Shown piece by piece: positions 44,560-54,040 of a stretch of DNA of 64,000 nucleotides. The notes under the pieces are model-generated. The model saw only the letters and a list, made by a program, of their open reading frames with translations. It was not told the DNA's origin and did no database searches. The DNA is taken from NCBI GenBank assembly GCA_022709385.1, contig JAKLIX010000017.1:1-64000 (forward strand), read 5' to 3'. The DNA is from Bacteroidota bacterium. GTDB lineage: Bacteria; Bacteroidota; Bacteroidia; Bacteroidales; CAIXZF01. Position 1 is the stretch's first letter; each line of letters starts with the position of its first letter. Position numbers and translations under genes: made by a program.

Positions 44560-47010
44560 TTATTTCCTTCTGAAGAACTGTAACAGGTAGTTCAGGATTC
44601 TTGTCCTTCGCCTGCTGTGCTCAGATTCGTCATAGTATGAATAATCATAACCGTAGCCGTAACCCGACCCGTAACCGTATCCGTATCCGTAACCGTAACC
44701 GTATCCTTTGGCGTAATCATAGCTTTTCGCCAGCGGTTCCACACTGTTCAGGATCACCGACAGCTTTTCGATGCGGTTCTGGCTTATCAGTCTGTCCACA
44801 TTTTCGATAAACAGTTTCTTTGAATAATTGGCTTTAAAGATGTAGACCGGGTAGTCTGACAGCTGCAGGCAGGGAAGGCTGTCGGTGACGACACCCGCGG
44901 GCGGGGTGTCCATGATGATGAAGTCGTATTTTTGTTTTAGCTTTTGTATCATTTTTTCCATCAGCGGGCCCAGGATGAGCTCGGCCGGATTAGGCGGAAC
45001 CGGTCCTGAAGGAATGATATCGATCTTTAGCAGGGGATCGTGGCAGATGCATGTCTCCATCTCGTCAATCCCCGAAAGAACAGTGCTGATCCCGTGCCTG
45101 TTGTCCAGGCTGAAACGCTGGTGTATCCGTGGTTTCCTCATGTCCATGTCGAGCAGGATCACTTTCTTGTCGGAAAAGGAAAGGACACCGGCAAGGTTGA
45201 TGGCGACAAAGGTTTTTCCCTCGCCCGACACGGTCGAAGTAATGGCTGTTACTTTGCTGCCTGCCACGTTGCTGATGTATTGCAGGTTCGTTCGCACCGC
45301 TCTCATGGCTTCGGTGAAAACGGATTTGGGCTGGTGTTCCACGATCATCATGTTGGCGGGAACATCACGGGTGTAGAGCGGGACAACGCCGAGTACAGGT
45401 ACGTGGGAATAGCGGCTGATGTCGGCCACACTCAGAATTTCGTTATAAAGGACATACCTGATCACGATAATGGTCAGTCCTGCCAGCAGGGCTGCCATAA
45501 TAGAGATGAAGTACACCCGTTTTGGACCGGGATAAAGCGGGATGGAGGGTACCTCAGATGATTTCAGGATGATATTCTGGGAAACATAACCCGCCCTGGC
45601 AATGCTGTAGTTGGCTTTGGTCTCCACCAGCTGGTTGTAATACTTGTCGTTGATGGCATTGATCCTTTCCAGCCTCAGCAATTCAAGTGCGTTGTATTGC
45701 CCGGTGCTTCCGCTCAGGTCCCGTTTATAACTGTCGAGTATGCTGCTCAGCTCTGCTTTCCCCTCCTTCAGTTTAACCTTGTACGATTGTATCGTCTGGA
45801 TGATCAGCCGGGTCTGGATGTCGATCTGGTAATCGAGGGTTTTAATCTGTCCGCTGTTCGGAGTTACGGAATAAAGCTGCTGCTCTTTCTGAAGCAGCAG
45901 TTCTCTCAATGGGGTGAGAAGACTCAGTACAGGAGCGGGAAACTGGCTGACACTCAGGTAAGCAAGCAGTTTGTATGAGTCAATTTCCCTGGTGTTGGAA
46001 AGATATTGCTGAATTTCGTTGAGACCGGACTCTTCCAGGGTCATGTTGTTGTAATCATCCTCCAGGTCGCTGATCTTCATTAATATCGATGGGATCCCCC
46101 TGATTTGCAGAGAGTCAATCTTATGCTCCCTTTTAAACTGTGCGATCTGTTCCTCTGAAGAAACGACGGAGTCTTTGATCAGGTTCAGTTGTGCATCGAT
46201 GAATGACAGGATGTTGTTGGCGCTTTCCTGTTTCTGTTCCACATCGAAACTCCTGAATTCTGTGGCCAGGGTATTCAGTATATCGGCCGCCTTGTTCGCG
46301 TTCCTGTCCTGGTATTTGATCTGAATGGTGTTGGCCGCCGCATCGAGGATGCTCACCGACATATTGCCCAGCAGTCCCGGGACGATCTGACCGGGATCAT
46401 TCAGCATGAAGAAGTATGAGTTCTCCACCAGGCCTTGTCCCGGATTCATGGCCAGTTGCGGGTCCATGTTTATCTTCAGGACTGCATGCGGAAACTGTGC
46501 TGTCTCTCCCAGACCTATGACTTTTTCCTGCAATTTTTCTCCCGGGATGGTGTAACTTATCCTGCATCTGCCGTTTCTTTCAAACCCGACACGAATGGTG
46601 GTTCCGTATATTTCCCTGCGGATGACGTTAGCCGTCACGGTATAGGGAGCCGATCTGTACTGCTCGAAATACAGGATGTTGCCTTCGATGTAATAGCTTG
46701 TCTGCAGCGGCAGTTTTGCCGCAACCCGTTCGAGAAAGACCGGGGAGGTGATCAGGGCGATTTTTTTCTGCAGCCCCTCTTCATACAGTTGATCCACATT
46801 CAGGATTTGCCGCGAGATGCCGCTGGTGTTCACCTGGATCACGACTCTGGCCTCATACATGGGATGGGTGTAGCGCAGATAGAGGAAGGAGCCGCCAACC
46901 GCCAGTATGAGCAAAAGGATGACATAGAGGAGGTTTTTCCTGGTGATATACAGGAAGAGCCGGATGTCCAGTTCGTCGTTCAGGGCGGGTATCTTTTTTT
47001 TCAGTGCCAT
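44560..47010 (-). CDS. Wzc-like polysaccharide co-polymerase and tyrosine kinase
   Basis: 816 residues from the ATG at 47010. The frame is open upstream into the Wza-like gene, but that start lacks support. A Wzz-type domain with two membrane helices (NLLYVILLLILAVGGSFLYL and FISIMAALLAGLTIIVI) brackets a long periplasmic coiled-coil. The cytoplasmic BY-kinase holds Walker A TSTVSGEGKTFVAINLA near 590 and Walker B VILLDMDMRKP near 615. The tail (about 768-800) is a YGYGYGYG-type cluster, the usual autophosphorylation target, encoded by a hexamer repeat. It sets chain length and export with the Wza-like protein. Confidence 0.93.
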   Translation of the reverse strand: MALKKKIPALNDELDIRLFLYITRKNLLYVILLLILAVGGSFLYLRYTHPMYEARVVIQVNTSGISRQILNVDQLYEEGLQKKIALITSPVFLERVAAKLPLQTSYYIEGNILYFEQYRSAPYTVTANVIRREIYGTTIRVGFERNGRCRISYTIPGEKLQEKVIGLGETAQFPHAVLKINMDPQLAMNPGQGLVENSYFFMLNDPGQIVPGLLGNMSVSILDAAANTIQIKYQDRNANKAADILNTLATEFRSFDVEQKQESANNILSFIDAQLNLIKDSVVSSEEQIAQFKREHKIDSLQIRGIPSILMKISDLEDDYNNMTLEESGLNEIQQYLSNTREIDSYKLLAYLSVSQFPAPVLSLLTPLRELLLQKEQQLYSVTPNSGQIKTLDYQIDIQTRLIIQTIQSYKVKLKEGKAELSSILDSYKRDLSGSTGQYNALELLRLERINAINDKYYNQLVETKANYSIARAGYVSQNIILKSSEVPSIPLYPGPKRVYFISIMAALLAGLTIIVIRYVLYNEILSVADISRYSHVPVLGVVPLYTRDVPANMMIVEHQPKSVFTEAMRAVRTNLQYISNVAGSKVTAITSTVSGEGKTFVAINLAGVLSFSDKKVILLDMDMRKPRIHQRFSLDNRHGISTVLSGIDEMETCICHDPLLKIDIIPSGPVPPNPAELILGPLMEKMIQKLKQKYDFIIMDTPPAGVVTDSLPCLQLSDYPVYIFKANYSKKLFIENVDRLISQNRIEKLSVILNSVEPLAKSYDYAKGYGYGYGYGYGYGSGYGYGYDYSYYDESEHSRRRTRILNYLLQFFRRK
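44651..44706. repeat. Hexamer repeat encoding the Wzc Gly-Tyr tail
   Basis: The plus strand reads repeats of CCGTA(A/T/G)-type hexamers (CCGTAACCGTATCCGTATCC), which on the coding strand give alternating GGN and TAN codons. Slippage by one hexamer adds or removes one Gly-Tyr pair without frameshift. Confidence 0.75.
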
Positions 47011-47014
47011 CGGC

Positions 47015-47800
47015 TTAGCGGAAGATTGCGTAAATGACCAGCAGGGTGGAGGCCAGGCTGAGATATGGCGTGATCCTGGCAAGCACCGCTTCCGGAATCC
47101 TTTGGACAGGCTCCACATAAATCACGTCATTGGCCATCAGCACCATGTCGGCCTGTGACAAACCTTCAATGCGTGAAAGATTGATTCGATATACCTTTCT
47201 GTGTTGGGGATCGCCCCTGATCAGCTTGATGTTGTATGCCTTGCCGTCGGTGATCCCGCCTGCCAGCGCCAGGGCCTCAAAAAGGGTGGTATTGGGATTC
47301 TGCAGCCTGATCACCTGTGCAGTGCCCCCGAGCCCTCCGGGGAAGATGATGACCCTGTTGTTTGTTACCTGCACCTTCACAAAGGGATGATTGAAAAAAT
47401 AACTCAGGCTGTCCTCCAGCATGACTTCCAGTTCACGGATGCTGAGGCCTTCCACCCTGATCCTGCGCAGCAGGGGCATGTTGATCACACCGTCGGGCTC
47501 AACCAGGTAGGTATTCCCTGCCTGGAGCGACTGGGCGTTGTTCAACGGATCGAGCAGGCGTTCTCCGTCATTGGTGGCGACTGTGATCGACAGTTCGTCA
47601 TTGGGCGCAATTCTGTATAGTTCGCCGGTATCGCCGGCGGGCAGGGGCGTGTACTGATAATGATTTCCTGTCCGCAGCATCCGGTTCGGATAAAAAGTGG
47701 TGCAGGAAGCGGCCAGCATGATGATCATGAGCAGCAACAGCGGTATCCGCAGCCTGTAAAGCCTTTTCCCGCTTCCTTTTGTACTGATGATATGTTTCAT
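47015..47800 (-). CDS. Wza-like polysaccharide export lipoprotein
   Basis: 261 residues from the ATG at 47800. A basic N-terminus and hydrophobic stretch end in a lipobox (IIMLAASC). The polysaccharide-export domain shows YRIAPNDELSITVATND and YLVEPDGVINMPLLRRIRVE, and the SLBB-type part shows GLGGTAQVIRLQNPNTTLFE and ALAGGITDGKAYNIKLIRG. The C-terminal segment (LARITPYLSLASTLLVIYAI) is a membrane helix typical of the Bacteroidota type. It forms the outer-membrane passage for the polymer. Its start overlaps the glycosyltransferase stop by 4 bp, and the Wzc-like gene follows after 4 bp. Confidence 0.92.
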   Translation of the reverse strand: MKHIISTKGSGKRLYRLRIPLLLLMIIMLAASCTTFYPNRMLRTGNHYQYTPLPAGDTGELYRIAPNDELSITVATNDGERLLDPLNNAQSLQAGNTYLVEPDGVINMPLLRRIRVEGLSIRELEVMLEDSLSYFFNHPFVKVQVTNNRVIIFPGGLGGTAQVIRLQNPNTTLFEALALAGGITDGKAYNIKLIRGDPQHRKVYRINLSRIEGLSQADMVLMANDVIYVEPVQRIPEAVLARITPYLSLASTLLVIYAIFR

Positions 47801-49017
47801 GTCCGGATTCCTTCTGTATCTCTGATATCCTTGCCTTGCAGCAGTTTCATGTAATGCGCTGCCATGTCGTCCGCCAGCCTGCGGTGACTGAATCTCCGCT
47901 GTGTCCATTCCCGGGCCGGGCCCGAAAACGACATCCTCAGGTCATGATCATCGATCATCCTGATGAAATTGGCTACAAATGCCGCCTCATCTCCCGGATC
48001 GGAAAGCAGGGCGGTAATGCCTTCCTGCACAATGTCTTCGATGCCTCCGACCCTGGTGGACACCATCGCCTTTCCGGCAGCCTGGGCCTCTATCAGGCTT
48101 ACAGGTGTGCCTTCGTTGAAGGAGCTCAGCGCAACAAAGTCCAGTCCGGCCATCACCGTGTCCATCTCTTTGATCCAGGATGTAAAGCTAAGGATAGCAT
48201 GTTTTCTTTGTACGGTAGAAGTGTTAAAAAGGATACCCATTTCTTCCGCGGTTTTTTCCAGCTTTTCCCGCTCCTCTCCATCACCGGTGATGAAGGCGTG
48301 AAAAGGCTGTTTTGCGTGAATGGAAGCCTGCCTGACCGCTTCGAGGAAAAGCCTGTGGTTCTTCACTGCCACCAGGCGTCCGATGATACCGGCAGCCACC
48401 ACATGATCATCCAGACCGTAACGTTCCCTGAACTGCCTTCGCTTCTCCTGCTGGGGAGCCAGGAATTTATCCAGGTCGAAACCCAGCGGAATTACAGCAA
48501 TTTTCCGGGCTTTATCCGGTCCGAGAAGTTGTGTCAGGTCATTTTTCTGCTTTTCACTCAGGGCGATAATGCTGTCGGTACGCCTGGCCAGGCTGCGTTC
48601 AATCCCGGTAAATATCCTGTTTTTCAATGGTGAGAAATAGGAATCCAGCACATGGCCGTGAAAGGTGTGGACGATGACGGGAACCCGCGCTCTGATAGCC
48701 GCCGCCCTTCCCAGCGCTCCGGCTTTGGAGGCGTGGGTGTGAACGATATGCGGCCTGAAATCCCGGATGATCCGGGCGATCTCAAGGTAACTCAGGCTGT
48801 CGTCAAGCGGACGGATGGCCCTGTGCATCCGGTTCAGAATATGGTACTCCACACCTGCCTGCTCTGCAATGTAACAGGAACTGGCCTCGCCGGCTTCATG
48901 CATCCCGCCATACAACAGGGTTTCAAAATCACCGGGGAGATAACGGGTCAGGTTTACGGCATTGTAGGTGGGCCCGCCCAGATTGAAACGGTTGATGATG
49001 CGTAATACTCTGATCAT
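47797..49017 (-). CDS. Glycosyltransferase family 4
   Basis: 406 residues from the ATG at 49017 (MIRVLRIINRFNLGGPTYNA). GT-B fold: an N-terminal acceptor domain with HTHASKAGALGRAAAIR and HTFHGHVLDSYF, and a C-terminal sugar-nucleotide domain with GIIGRLVAVKNHRLFLEA, FITGDGEEREKLE and the EGTPVSLIEAQAAGKAMV EX7E-type motif. It adds a sugar to a lipid-linked intermediate at the cytoplasmic face. Donor and linkage are not predictable. It is embedded in the polysaccharide operon with 4-bp overlaps on both sides. Confidence 0.92.
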   Translation of the reverse strand: MIRVLRIINRFNLGGPTYNAVNLTRYLPGDFETLLYGGMHEAGEASSCYIAEQAGVEYHILNRMHRAIRPLDDSLSYLEIARIIRDFRPHIVHTHASKAGALGRAAAIRARVPVIVHTFHGHVLDSYFSPLKNRIFTGIERSLARRTDSIIALSEKQKNDLTQLLGPDKARKIAVIPLGFDLDKFLAPQQEKRRQFRERYGLDDHVVAAGIIGRLVAVKNHRLFLEAVRQASIHAKQPFHAFITGDGEEREKLEKTAEEMGILFNTSTVQRKHAILSFTSWIKEMDTVMAGLDFVALSSFNEGTPVSLIEAQAAGKAMVSTRVGGIEDIVQEGITALLSDPGDEAAFVANFIRMIDDHDLRMSFSGPAREWTQRRFSHRRLADDMAAHYMKLLQGKDIRDTEGIRT

Positions 49018-50915
49018 GACGCAGCGATATAATGATCCCACCAAACCTGCAAAACCAGCAATATCCAGACCTGCATGGCTGCATCTCCCGGTCGGGTCGA
49101 TGCCAGTTTGGTCAGCAGCGCCCTGATGGCTTCAGGCTTGAAGATGCCCTGGTTCCGGATAAACGCATCGGCAAAGTATTTATCAAGATAGGGCTTTTTC
49201 AGGGGGCCGTTCAGCCAGGCATACAGAGGTACCTCAAAACCTTGCTTCCTTCTGTAGAGGATGCCTGCTGGAAGTACATTCCGGTATGCTTCCCTGAGGA
49301 TCAGCTTGCCGGAACCCGCGTTCACCTTGTATCTTGCAGGCAGCATCCCGCAGAAAGCAAGCAGGTCATGGTCGAGGAATGGCGACCTGATTTCCAGGGC
49401 ATGGGCCATCGACATCCTGTCGGCCTTTACGAGCATATCGCCCTGGAGGACGATCTCCCGGTCGAGGGAAAGCACCTGGTTCATGTCATGGGGATTCTTC
49501 CGGATGGGTTCCAGAAGGAAAGCCTTCCTGCCGGGGTATGCCTTCAGGCTGACGGTTGATTGAAGCAGGGTACCGGCCGCGGTTTCGGGCATGAAGGATG
49601 CCCAGTGCCAGTAGCGTGCGGCGGCTTCCATGCTTCCACCTTCCAGCAGGCGGTTCATCTGCCTGAAAAAATTCCCTCCCGCGCTGTGACGGTTGCCCGA
49701 AGCCAGAGCGGCAAAGGACAGGGGCTTCAGCAGGCGGGGAAAGCGGGGAAGCTTTCTGACCAGCCATTCCGCCTTATGCTTGTTGTACCCGCCCAGCAAT
49801 TCATCTCCCCCGTCGCCGCTGAGCGCCACTTTTACATGTTTCCGTACTTCCCGGCTGAGAAGGTAAACGGCGATGGCGCTGCTGTCGCCGAAAGGTTCAT
49901 CGAACTGCCCGAGAACCGCCGGTAGCACCTCCAGCATGTCCTCCTCACGCAACTGTATGGTCGTATGCTCAGTGTGGAATTGTTTTGCAAGTTGCTCGGC
50001 AAAAGGGCTTTCATCGTAGCGGGGATGTTCCCTGAAACCGATGGTAAAGGTTCTGAAGCCGGGCTGCAACCTGGCCGCCTCCGCCACCACTGCCGCCGAA
50101 TCCAGCCCGCCGCTCAGGAAAGCGCCGGCCGGGACATCACTGATCAGGCGCTTCTCGACGGCTTTCCCCAGCAGTTCCCTGAAACGGCTGACGTGCTGCC
50201 CTTCCACGGGACCACTTTGCAATCGTCCCGTTTCTTCAGTTTCTATATCCCTGTAAGCGATTTCTTTCACATTTCCGGCGCCGTCCGGCACAAGACAATG
50301 TCCGCGCCTGAGCTGCCTCACCCCCTCGATAGCCGTCCAGGGTTGCGGAATGTAACTCAACTGCAGGTATGAGAATAAACTGTCCATGTCAGGGCGCCGC
50401 TTGATACCCATGGCCAGCAGTCCCTTCATCTCTGAAGAAAAATATAGCATACCGGACTCCGTAGTGTAATAAAGTGGCTTTACCCCGGCGGGATCCCTTG
50501 CCATCACCCAGGTATCGCCGGTACGGTCATGGATGAAAGTGGCGAAAAAACCGTCGAGGCCTGCAAAGGCTTCCTTTCCCCGGAGACGGTAGGCCTGCAG
50601 GATCACTTCCGTGTCGCTGCCGGTGCTGAAATGAAGGCCAAGGGCCTGAAGTTCAGTGCGTCGTTGCTTGAAATTGAATATCTCCCCATTGTGAATGATC
50701 ACGCTGCTGCCGTCTTCCGAAAACAGGGGCTGGTTAGCCTGTTCTGTCAGGTCTATCACAGAAAGCCGGGCATGAGCCAGGGCAATGTGGTTCTGAATGT
50801 AAACTCCCTGGTGGTCTGGTCCCCTGTGCGCAATGGCCCTGAGCCCGTCATGAATACGTTCCGGCTGACGGAGCGGCTCAGCGTTGAGGCTGACAATCCC
50901 GCAAAGGCCACACAA
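49014..50915 (-). CDS. asnB: Glutamine-hydrolysing asparagine synthase-type amidotransferase
   Basis: 633 residues. The start is a TTG codon at 50915: the glutaminase active site needs Cys directly after the initiator Met, and only this codon gives MCGLCGIVS. The glutaminase domain carries AHRGPDHQGVYI and NGEIFNF. The synthetase domain has the ATP-binding SGGLDSAAV near 268 and ALSGDGGDELLGGY. The C-terminus holds ADRMSMAHALEIRSPFLDHD. Because it heads a polysaccharide operon, it may amidate a uronic acid in the polymer, as WbpS-type enzymes do, rather than make asparagine. Both remain possible. Confidence 0.9.
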   Translation of the reverse strand: MCGLCGIVSLNAEPLRQPERIHDGLRAIAHRGPDHQGVYIQNHIALAHARLSVIDLTEQANQPLFSEDGSSVIIHNGEIFNFKQRRTELQALGLHFSTGSDTEVILQAYRLRGKEAFAGLDGFFATFIHDRTGDTWVMARDPAGVKPLYYTTESGMLYFSSEMKGLLAMGIKRRPDMDSLFSYLQLSYIPQPWTAIEGVRQLRRGHCLVPDGAGNVKEIAYRDIETEETGRLQSGPVEGQHVSRFRELLGKAVEKRLISDVPAGAFLSGGLDSAAVVAEAARLQPGFRTFTIGFREHPRYDESPFAEQLAKQFHTEHTTIQLREEDMLEVLPAVLGQFDEPFGDSSAIAVYLLSREVRKHVKVALSGDGGDELLGGYNKHKAEWLVRKLPRFPRLLKPLSFAALASGNRHSAGGNFFRQMNRLLEGGSMEAAARYWHWASFMPETAAGTLLQSTVSLKAYPGRKAFLLEPIRKNPHDMNQVLSLDREIVLQGDMLVKADRMSMAHALEIRSPFLDHDLLAFCGMLPARYKVNAGSGKLILREAYRNVLPAGILYRRKQGFEVPLYAWLNGPLKKPYLDKYFADAFIRNQGIFKPEAIRALLTKLASTRPGDAAMQVWILLVLQVWWDHYIAAS

Positions 50916-50926
50916 AACCGGCAGAA

Positions 50927-52318
50927 TTAAAGGTGGATCACTTCTCCGTAAGCGGCGGCTACGGCTTCCATCACGGCTTCCGACATGGTCGGGTGGGGGT
51001 GTACCGCACGGATGATCTCTGTTCCGGTGGTCTCAAGCTTGCGCGCCACAACCGCTTCAGCGATCATCTCTGTCACATTGTCCCCGATCATGTGAGCTCC
51101 AAGCCATTCCCCGTATTTCGCATCGAATATGACTTTGATGAAACCATCGGTCGAACCGGCGGCTTTGGCTTTGCCACTGGCCGTGAAAGGAAACTTGCCC
51201 ACCCTGATGTCATAACCGGCTTCTCTAGCCGCCTTCTCGGTCAAACCAACGGAAGCAATCTCCGGGACGGTATAGGTGCATGCCGGAATATTTTGATAAT
51301 CAAGGGGCTCTGTGTCATGGCCTGCGATTTTTTCCGCACAGATGATGCCCTCATGCGAAGCCACATGGGCCAGGGCCGGCCCCCTGACAATGTCGCCGAT
51401 GGCATAATACCCTTCAATATTCGTCCGGTACCAGGCATCCGTGATCACTTTTCCTCCCTCATGCAGAATTCCGCATTCCTCCAGTCCCAGCCCTTCGAGG
51501 TTGGTGGCAATCCCGACGGCCGACAGCACGATGTCCGCTTCCACTGTTTCATCGCCTTTCTTTGTCTGAACCGTCACTTTGCAGGTTTCCCCCGATGTGT
51601 CACACCGGGTCACCTCGGCTGCCGTCATGATCTTCATGCCGGCTTTCTTGAAGGACCGCTCCAGTTGCTTGCTGACCTCTTCATCTTCCAGCGGGACAAT
51701 ATTGGGGAGATACTCCACAAGGGTCACTTTCGTTCCGATGCTCTGGTAGAACCAGGCAAATTCGCTTCCGATCGCCCCGGAACCCACCACCACCATGCTG
51801 GCTGGTTGTGCGGGAAGGGTCATGGCTTCCCGGTAACCGATGATCTTTTTGCCGTCCTGCTTCAGCGAAGGAAGCTCCCGGCTTCGTGCCCCGGTGGCAA
51901 GAATGATGTGATCAGCGCTGTATTCCGTTATATTTCCTTCGTTATCAAGTACATGAACCTTTTTGCCGGGCTTCACGCTGCCGTAACCCTGGATGACCGT
52001 GATCTTGTTCTTGTTGAAAAGAAAATGGATTCCCTTGCTCATGGCTTCGGCAGTTTCGCGGCTGCGCCTGACCATCCCTTCAAAATCGGCTTTCACACTG
52101 CCTTCTACCATCACTCCGTAAGCGGCGGCATGCTTTAAATAATTGAATACCTGGGCGCTCTTCAGCAATGCCTTCGTGGGTATGCATCCCCAATTCAGGC
52201 ATACGCCGCCGACTTCTGCTTTCTCGACGACTGCCGTCTTCAATCCGAGCTGTGAAGCCCTGATGGCAGCCACATAGCCGCCCGGACCACTGCCGATAAC
52301 AATCACATCAAAGTTCAT
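50927..52318 (-). CDS. lpdA: Dihydrolipoyl dehydrogenase
   Basis: 463 residues. FAD enzyme reoxidising lipoamide in 2-oxoacid dehydrogenases or the glycine system. FAD site VIVIGSGPGGYVAAI (6-20); redox disulfide GGVCLNWGCIPTKA with C40 and C45; NAD site VVVGSGAIGSEFAWF; second FAD contact YAIGDIVRGPALAHVA; catalytic His-Glu in RAVHPHPTMSEAVMEA near the end. No E1 or E2 genes are adjacent, so which complex it serves is unclear. It is just upstream of asnB (11 bp) on the same strand but likely functionally separate. A TATTTTTG element lies about 130 bp upstream. Confidence 0.95.
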   Translation of the reverse strand: MNFDVIVIGSGPGGYVAAIRASQLGLKTAVVEKAEVGGVCLNWGCIPTKALLKSAQVFNYLKHAAAYGVMVEGSVKADFEGMVRRSRETAEAMSKGIHFLFNKNKITVIQGYGSVKPGKKVHVLDNEGNITEYSADHIILATGARSRELPSLKQDGKKIIGYREAMTLPAQPASMVVVGSGAIGSEFAWFYQSIGTKVTLVEYLPNIVPLEDEEVSKQLERSFKKAGMKIMTAAEVTRCDTSGETCKVTVQTKKGDETVEADIVLSAVGIATNLEGLGLEECGILHEGGKVITDAWYRTNIEGYYAIGDIVRGPALAHVASHEGIICAEKIAGHDTEPLDYQNIPACTYTVPEIASVGLTEKAAREAGYDIRVGKFPFTASGKAKAAGSTDGFIKVIFDAKYGEWLGAHMIGDNVTEMIAEAVVARKLETTGTEIIRAVHPHPTMSEAVMEAVAAAYGEVIHL

Positions 52319-52446
52319 ATGTCAATTATTTATATTATAATATTCACATGCCAGTCCCGCTTCATAAGGGCATGTCAGGGTTTATCATCATTTTCGGCTG
52401 GTGTTTGCCAAACATGGACATGCCATGAAATTGGGTTTTGTGCCTG

Positions 52447-52454
52447 CAAAAATA
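52447..52454 (-). promoter_or_regulatory. Candidate -7 element for lpdA
   Basis: The minus strand reads TATTTTTG (TAnnTTTG), leaving a leader of about 120 nt before the lpdA ATG. No -33 TTG was found. Confidence 0.4.
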
Positions 52455-52532
52455 GTAAAAACTGGTGAAAGCGGACACAGCGCTCCCACCCGGCAAATCC
52501 ACCACAGCCCTTCCGGATTGTTAAATTTTTCC

Positions 52533-52540
52533 TAATTTTG
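52533..52540 (+). promoter_or_regulatory. Candidate -7 element for the sulfur/threonine operon
   Basis: The plus strand reads TAATTTTG (TAnnTTTG), 35 bp before the ATG at 52576. The -33 region is weak. Confidence 0.42.
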
Positions 52541-52575
52541 CCAACTCCTGTCGCGACTTAATAATCTAAAGCTAT

Positions 52576-54039
52576 ATGGAAAACAAAGGACTTCAGTATT
52601 ATGTGGACGCAGCTAAGCGTTCGATGGAATGGCATGCCCGCTACCTCGCAGAGATGAGGCAGTGCAGGTTCGATACCATTGCAGTGCACGGTGTTTACTC
52701 GATGCAGGAATCGCTCGACTTCAACCAGGGCTCGCTGATCGAACCCGTGTATATGTCGACTTCACAAGGTTACCGCGACTCCGATGAGCTTGAAGCAGCC
52801 CTGGGTTATATGATCCCCACCTGGTGCTACTCCCGCATCGCCAATCCCTCCATGTATTATTACGAGGGGGTGCTCGCCCTGCTCGACGGATACGGAACCG
52901 GACAGGAGACCTCCTGCCTGGGTACTTCTTCGGGTATGGCTGCCATACAGAGTGCCACCGATCCTTTCCTGGTGGTGGATCCCAAACGGCCGGGCGCTCC
53001 CTTGAACTTCGTGGCGACCTGCCAGGTTTACGGCGGAACCTTCCAGCAGTTTGCCATCAGAAAGGAGAAAGAACGCGGCATCCAGTGGCGTAAGGTGGTC
53101 CATTCCCACGACCTGTCGGAATGGGAAAAACTGATCGATGAAAACACCCGCTTTCTCTATGGGGAAATGCCCAGCAACCCTGCCCAGGCCTTTTTCGACC
53201 TCGAAAAGGTGGCCGCGCTTGCACATAAATATAAGCTGCCCATGATCGTGGATGCCACGGTGGCCACCCCGGCCCTGCTCCGCCCGATTCAGCACGGAGC
53301 GGATATCGTGGTGCAGAGTGTTACCAAATCATTGGCTACCAGTGGATTTGCTATCGGCGGGGCCGTGATTTCCCGGAAAAATATCGTGTCCAATATCGAT
53401 AACGATGAAATGAAAGCCGACTTCGCCACTTACCTGAAGCTCCTTCCCAACCGCGACAACGGACCCAATATCTCTCCCATGAATGCGATCATGGCCCTGA
53501 ATGATATCAGGACGATACGCAGCCGCATGGACCTTGTCAGCCGCTCCACCCAGAAAGTGGCTGAGTTCCTCGCTTCACACCCGGATATCGAAAGGGTTGA
53601 TTACCTGGGACTCCCGGACCACCCCCTCCATGAACTTGCCAGCCGGTATATGTTTCTGGTGGATGCCGAGTTTGATGAGCTGTATGGCAGGAAAGTGAAC
53701 CGCTACGGTCACCTGATGTCATTCCGGGTGAAGGGTGGCGCACAGGCTGCCCGCACGGTCTTTGATGCTTTCCGGCGGATCTACCGCGCCACCGACCTCG
53801 GCAGGATCAAGTCGGTGGCAACCATACCGGCCATCAGCACCCACTCACAGCAGGGCGAGGAGGGCAGGAAAATCGCCGACATTCCGCAGAACCTCATTCG
53901 CCTTTGTGTCGGCGGTGAACATCCCGACGATGTGATCGGCGACCTTTCACAATCGCTTGATGCACTGCACGGGAAAAAGATCTTCGTCTCCGGTCCCGAG
54001 TACAGTGCAGGCGGCGCGTCCTCCGCAAAACTGCAGTAA
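52576..54039 (+). CDS. Cys/Met-metabolism PLP enzyme (O-acetylhomoserine sulfhydrylase or cystathionine gamma-synthase type)
   Basis: 487 residues, a fold-type I PLP enzyme of the trans-sulfuration family. FDTIAVHGVYSMQESLDFNQ and EPVYMSTSQGYRDSDEL at the start, CYSRIANPSMYYYE, LGTSSGMAAIQSA, PSNPAQAFFDLEKVAALAHK, and the cofactor lysine in VTKSLATSGFAIGG near 250. RLCVGGEHPDDVIGDLSQSL near the end is a family hallmark. It likely builds homocysteine or cystathionine from an activated homoserine. The reaction cannot be fixed from sequence. It is 1 bp upstream of thrC, so both branches from homoserine sit in one operon. Confidence 0.85.
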   Translation: MENKGLQYYVDAAKRSMEWHARYLAEMRQCRFDTIAVHGVYSMQESLDFNQGSLIEPVYMSTSQGYRDSDELEAALGYMIPTWCYSRIANPSMYYYEGVLALLDGYGTGQETSCLGTSSGMAAIQSATDPFLVVDPKRPGAPLNFVATCQVYGGTFQQFAIRKEKERGIQWRKVVHSHDLSEWEKLIDENTRFLYGEMPSNPAQAFFDLEKVAALAHKYKLPMIVDATVATPALLRPIQHGADIVVQSVTKSLATSGFAIGGAVISRKNIVSNIDNDEMKADFATYLKLLPNRDNGPNISPMNAIMALNDIRTIRSRMDLVSRSTQKVAEFLASHPDIERVDYLGLPDHPLHELASRYMFLVDAEFDELYGRKVNRYGHLMSFRVKGGAQAARTVFDAFRRIYRATDLGRIKSVATIPAISTHSQQGEEGRKIADIPQNLIRLCVGGEHPDDVIGDLSQSLDALHGKKIFVSGPEYSAGGASSAKLQ

Positions 54040-54040
54040 G

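Noticed and set aside
50933..52138. Plus-strand open frame of 401 codons opposite lpdA
   Set aside because: Mirror of lpdA codon bias; no motifs, no start context.
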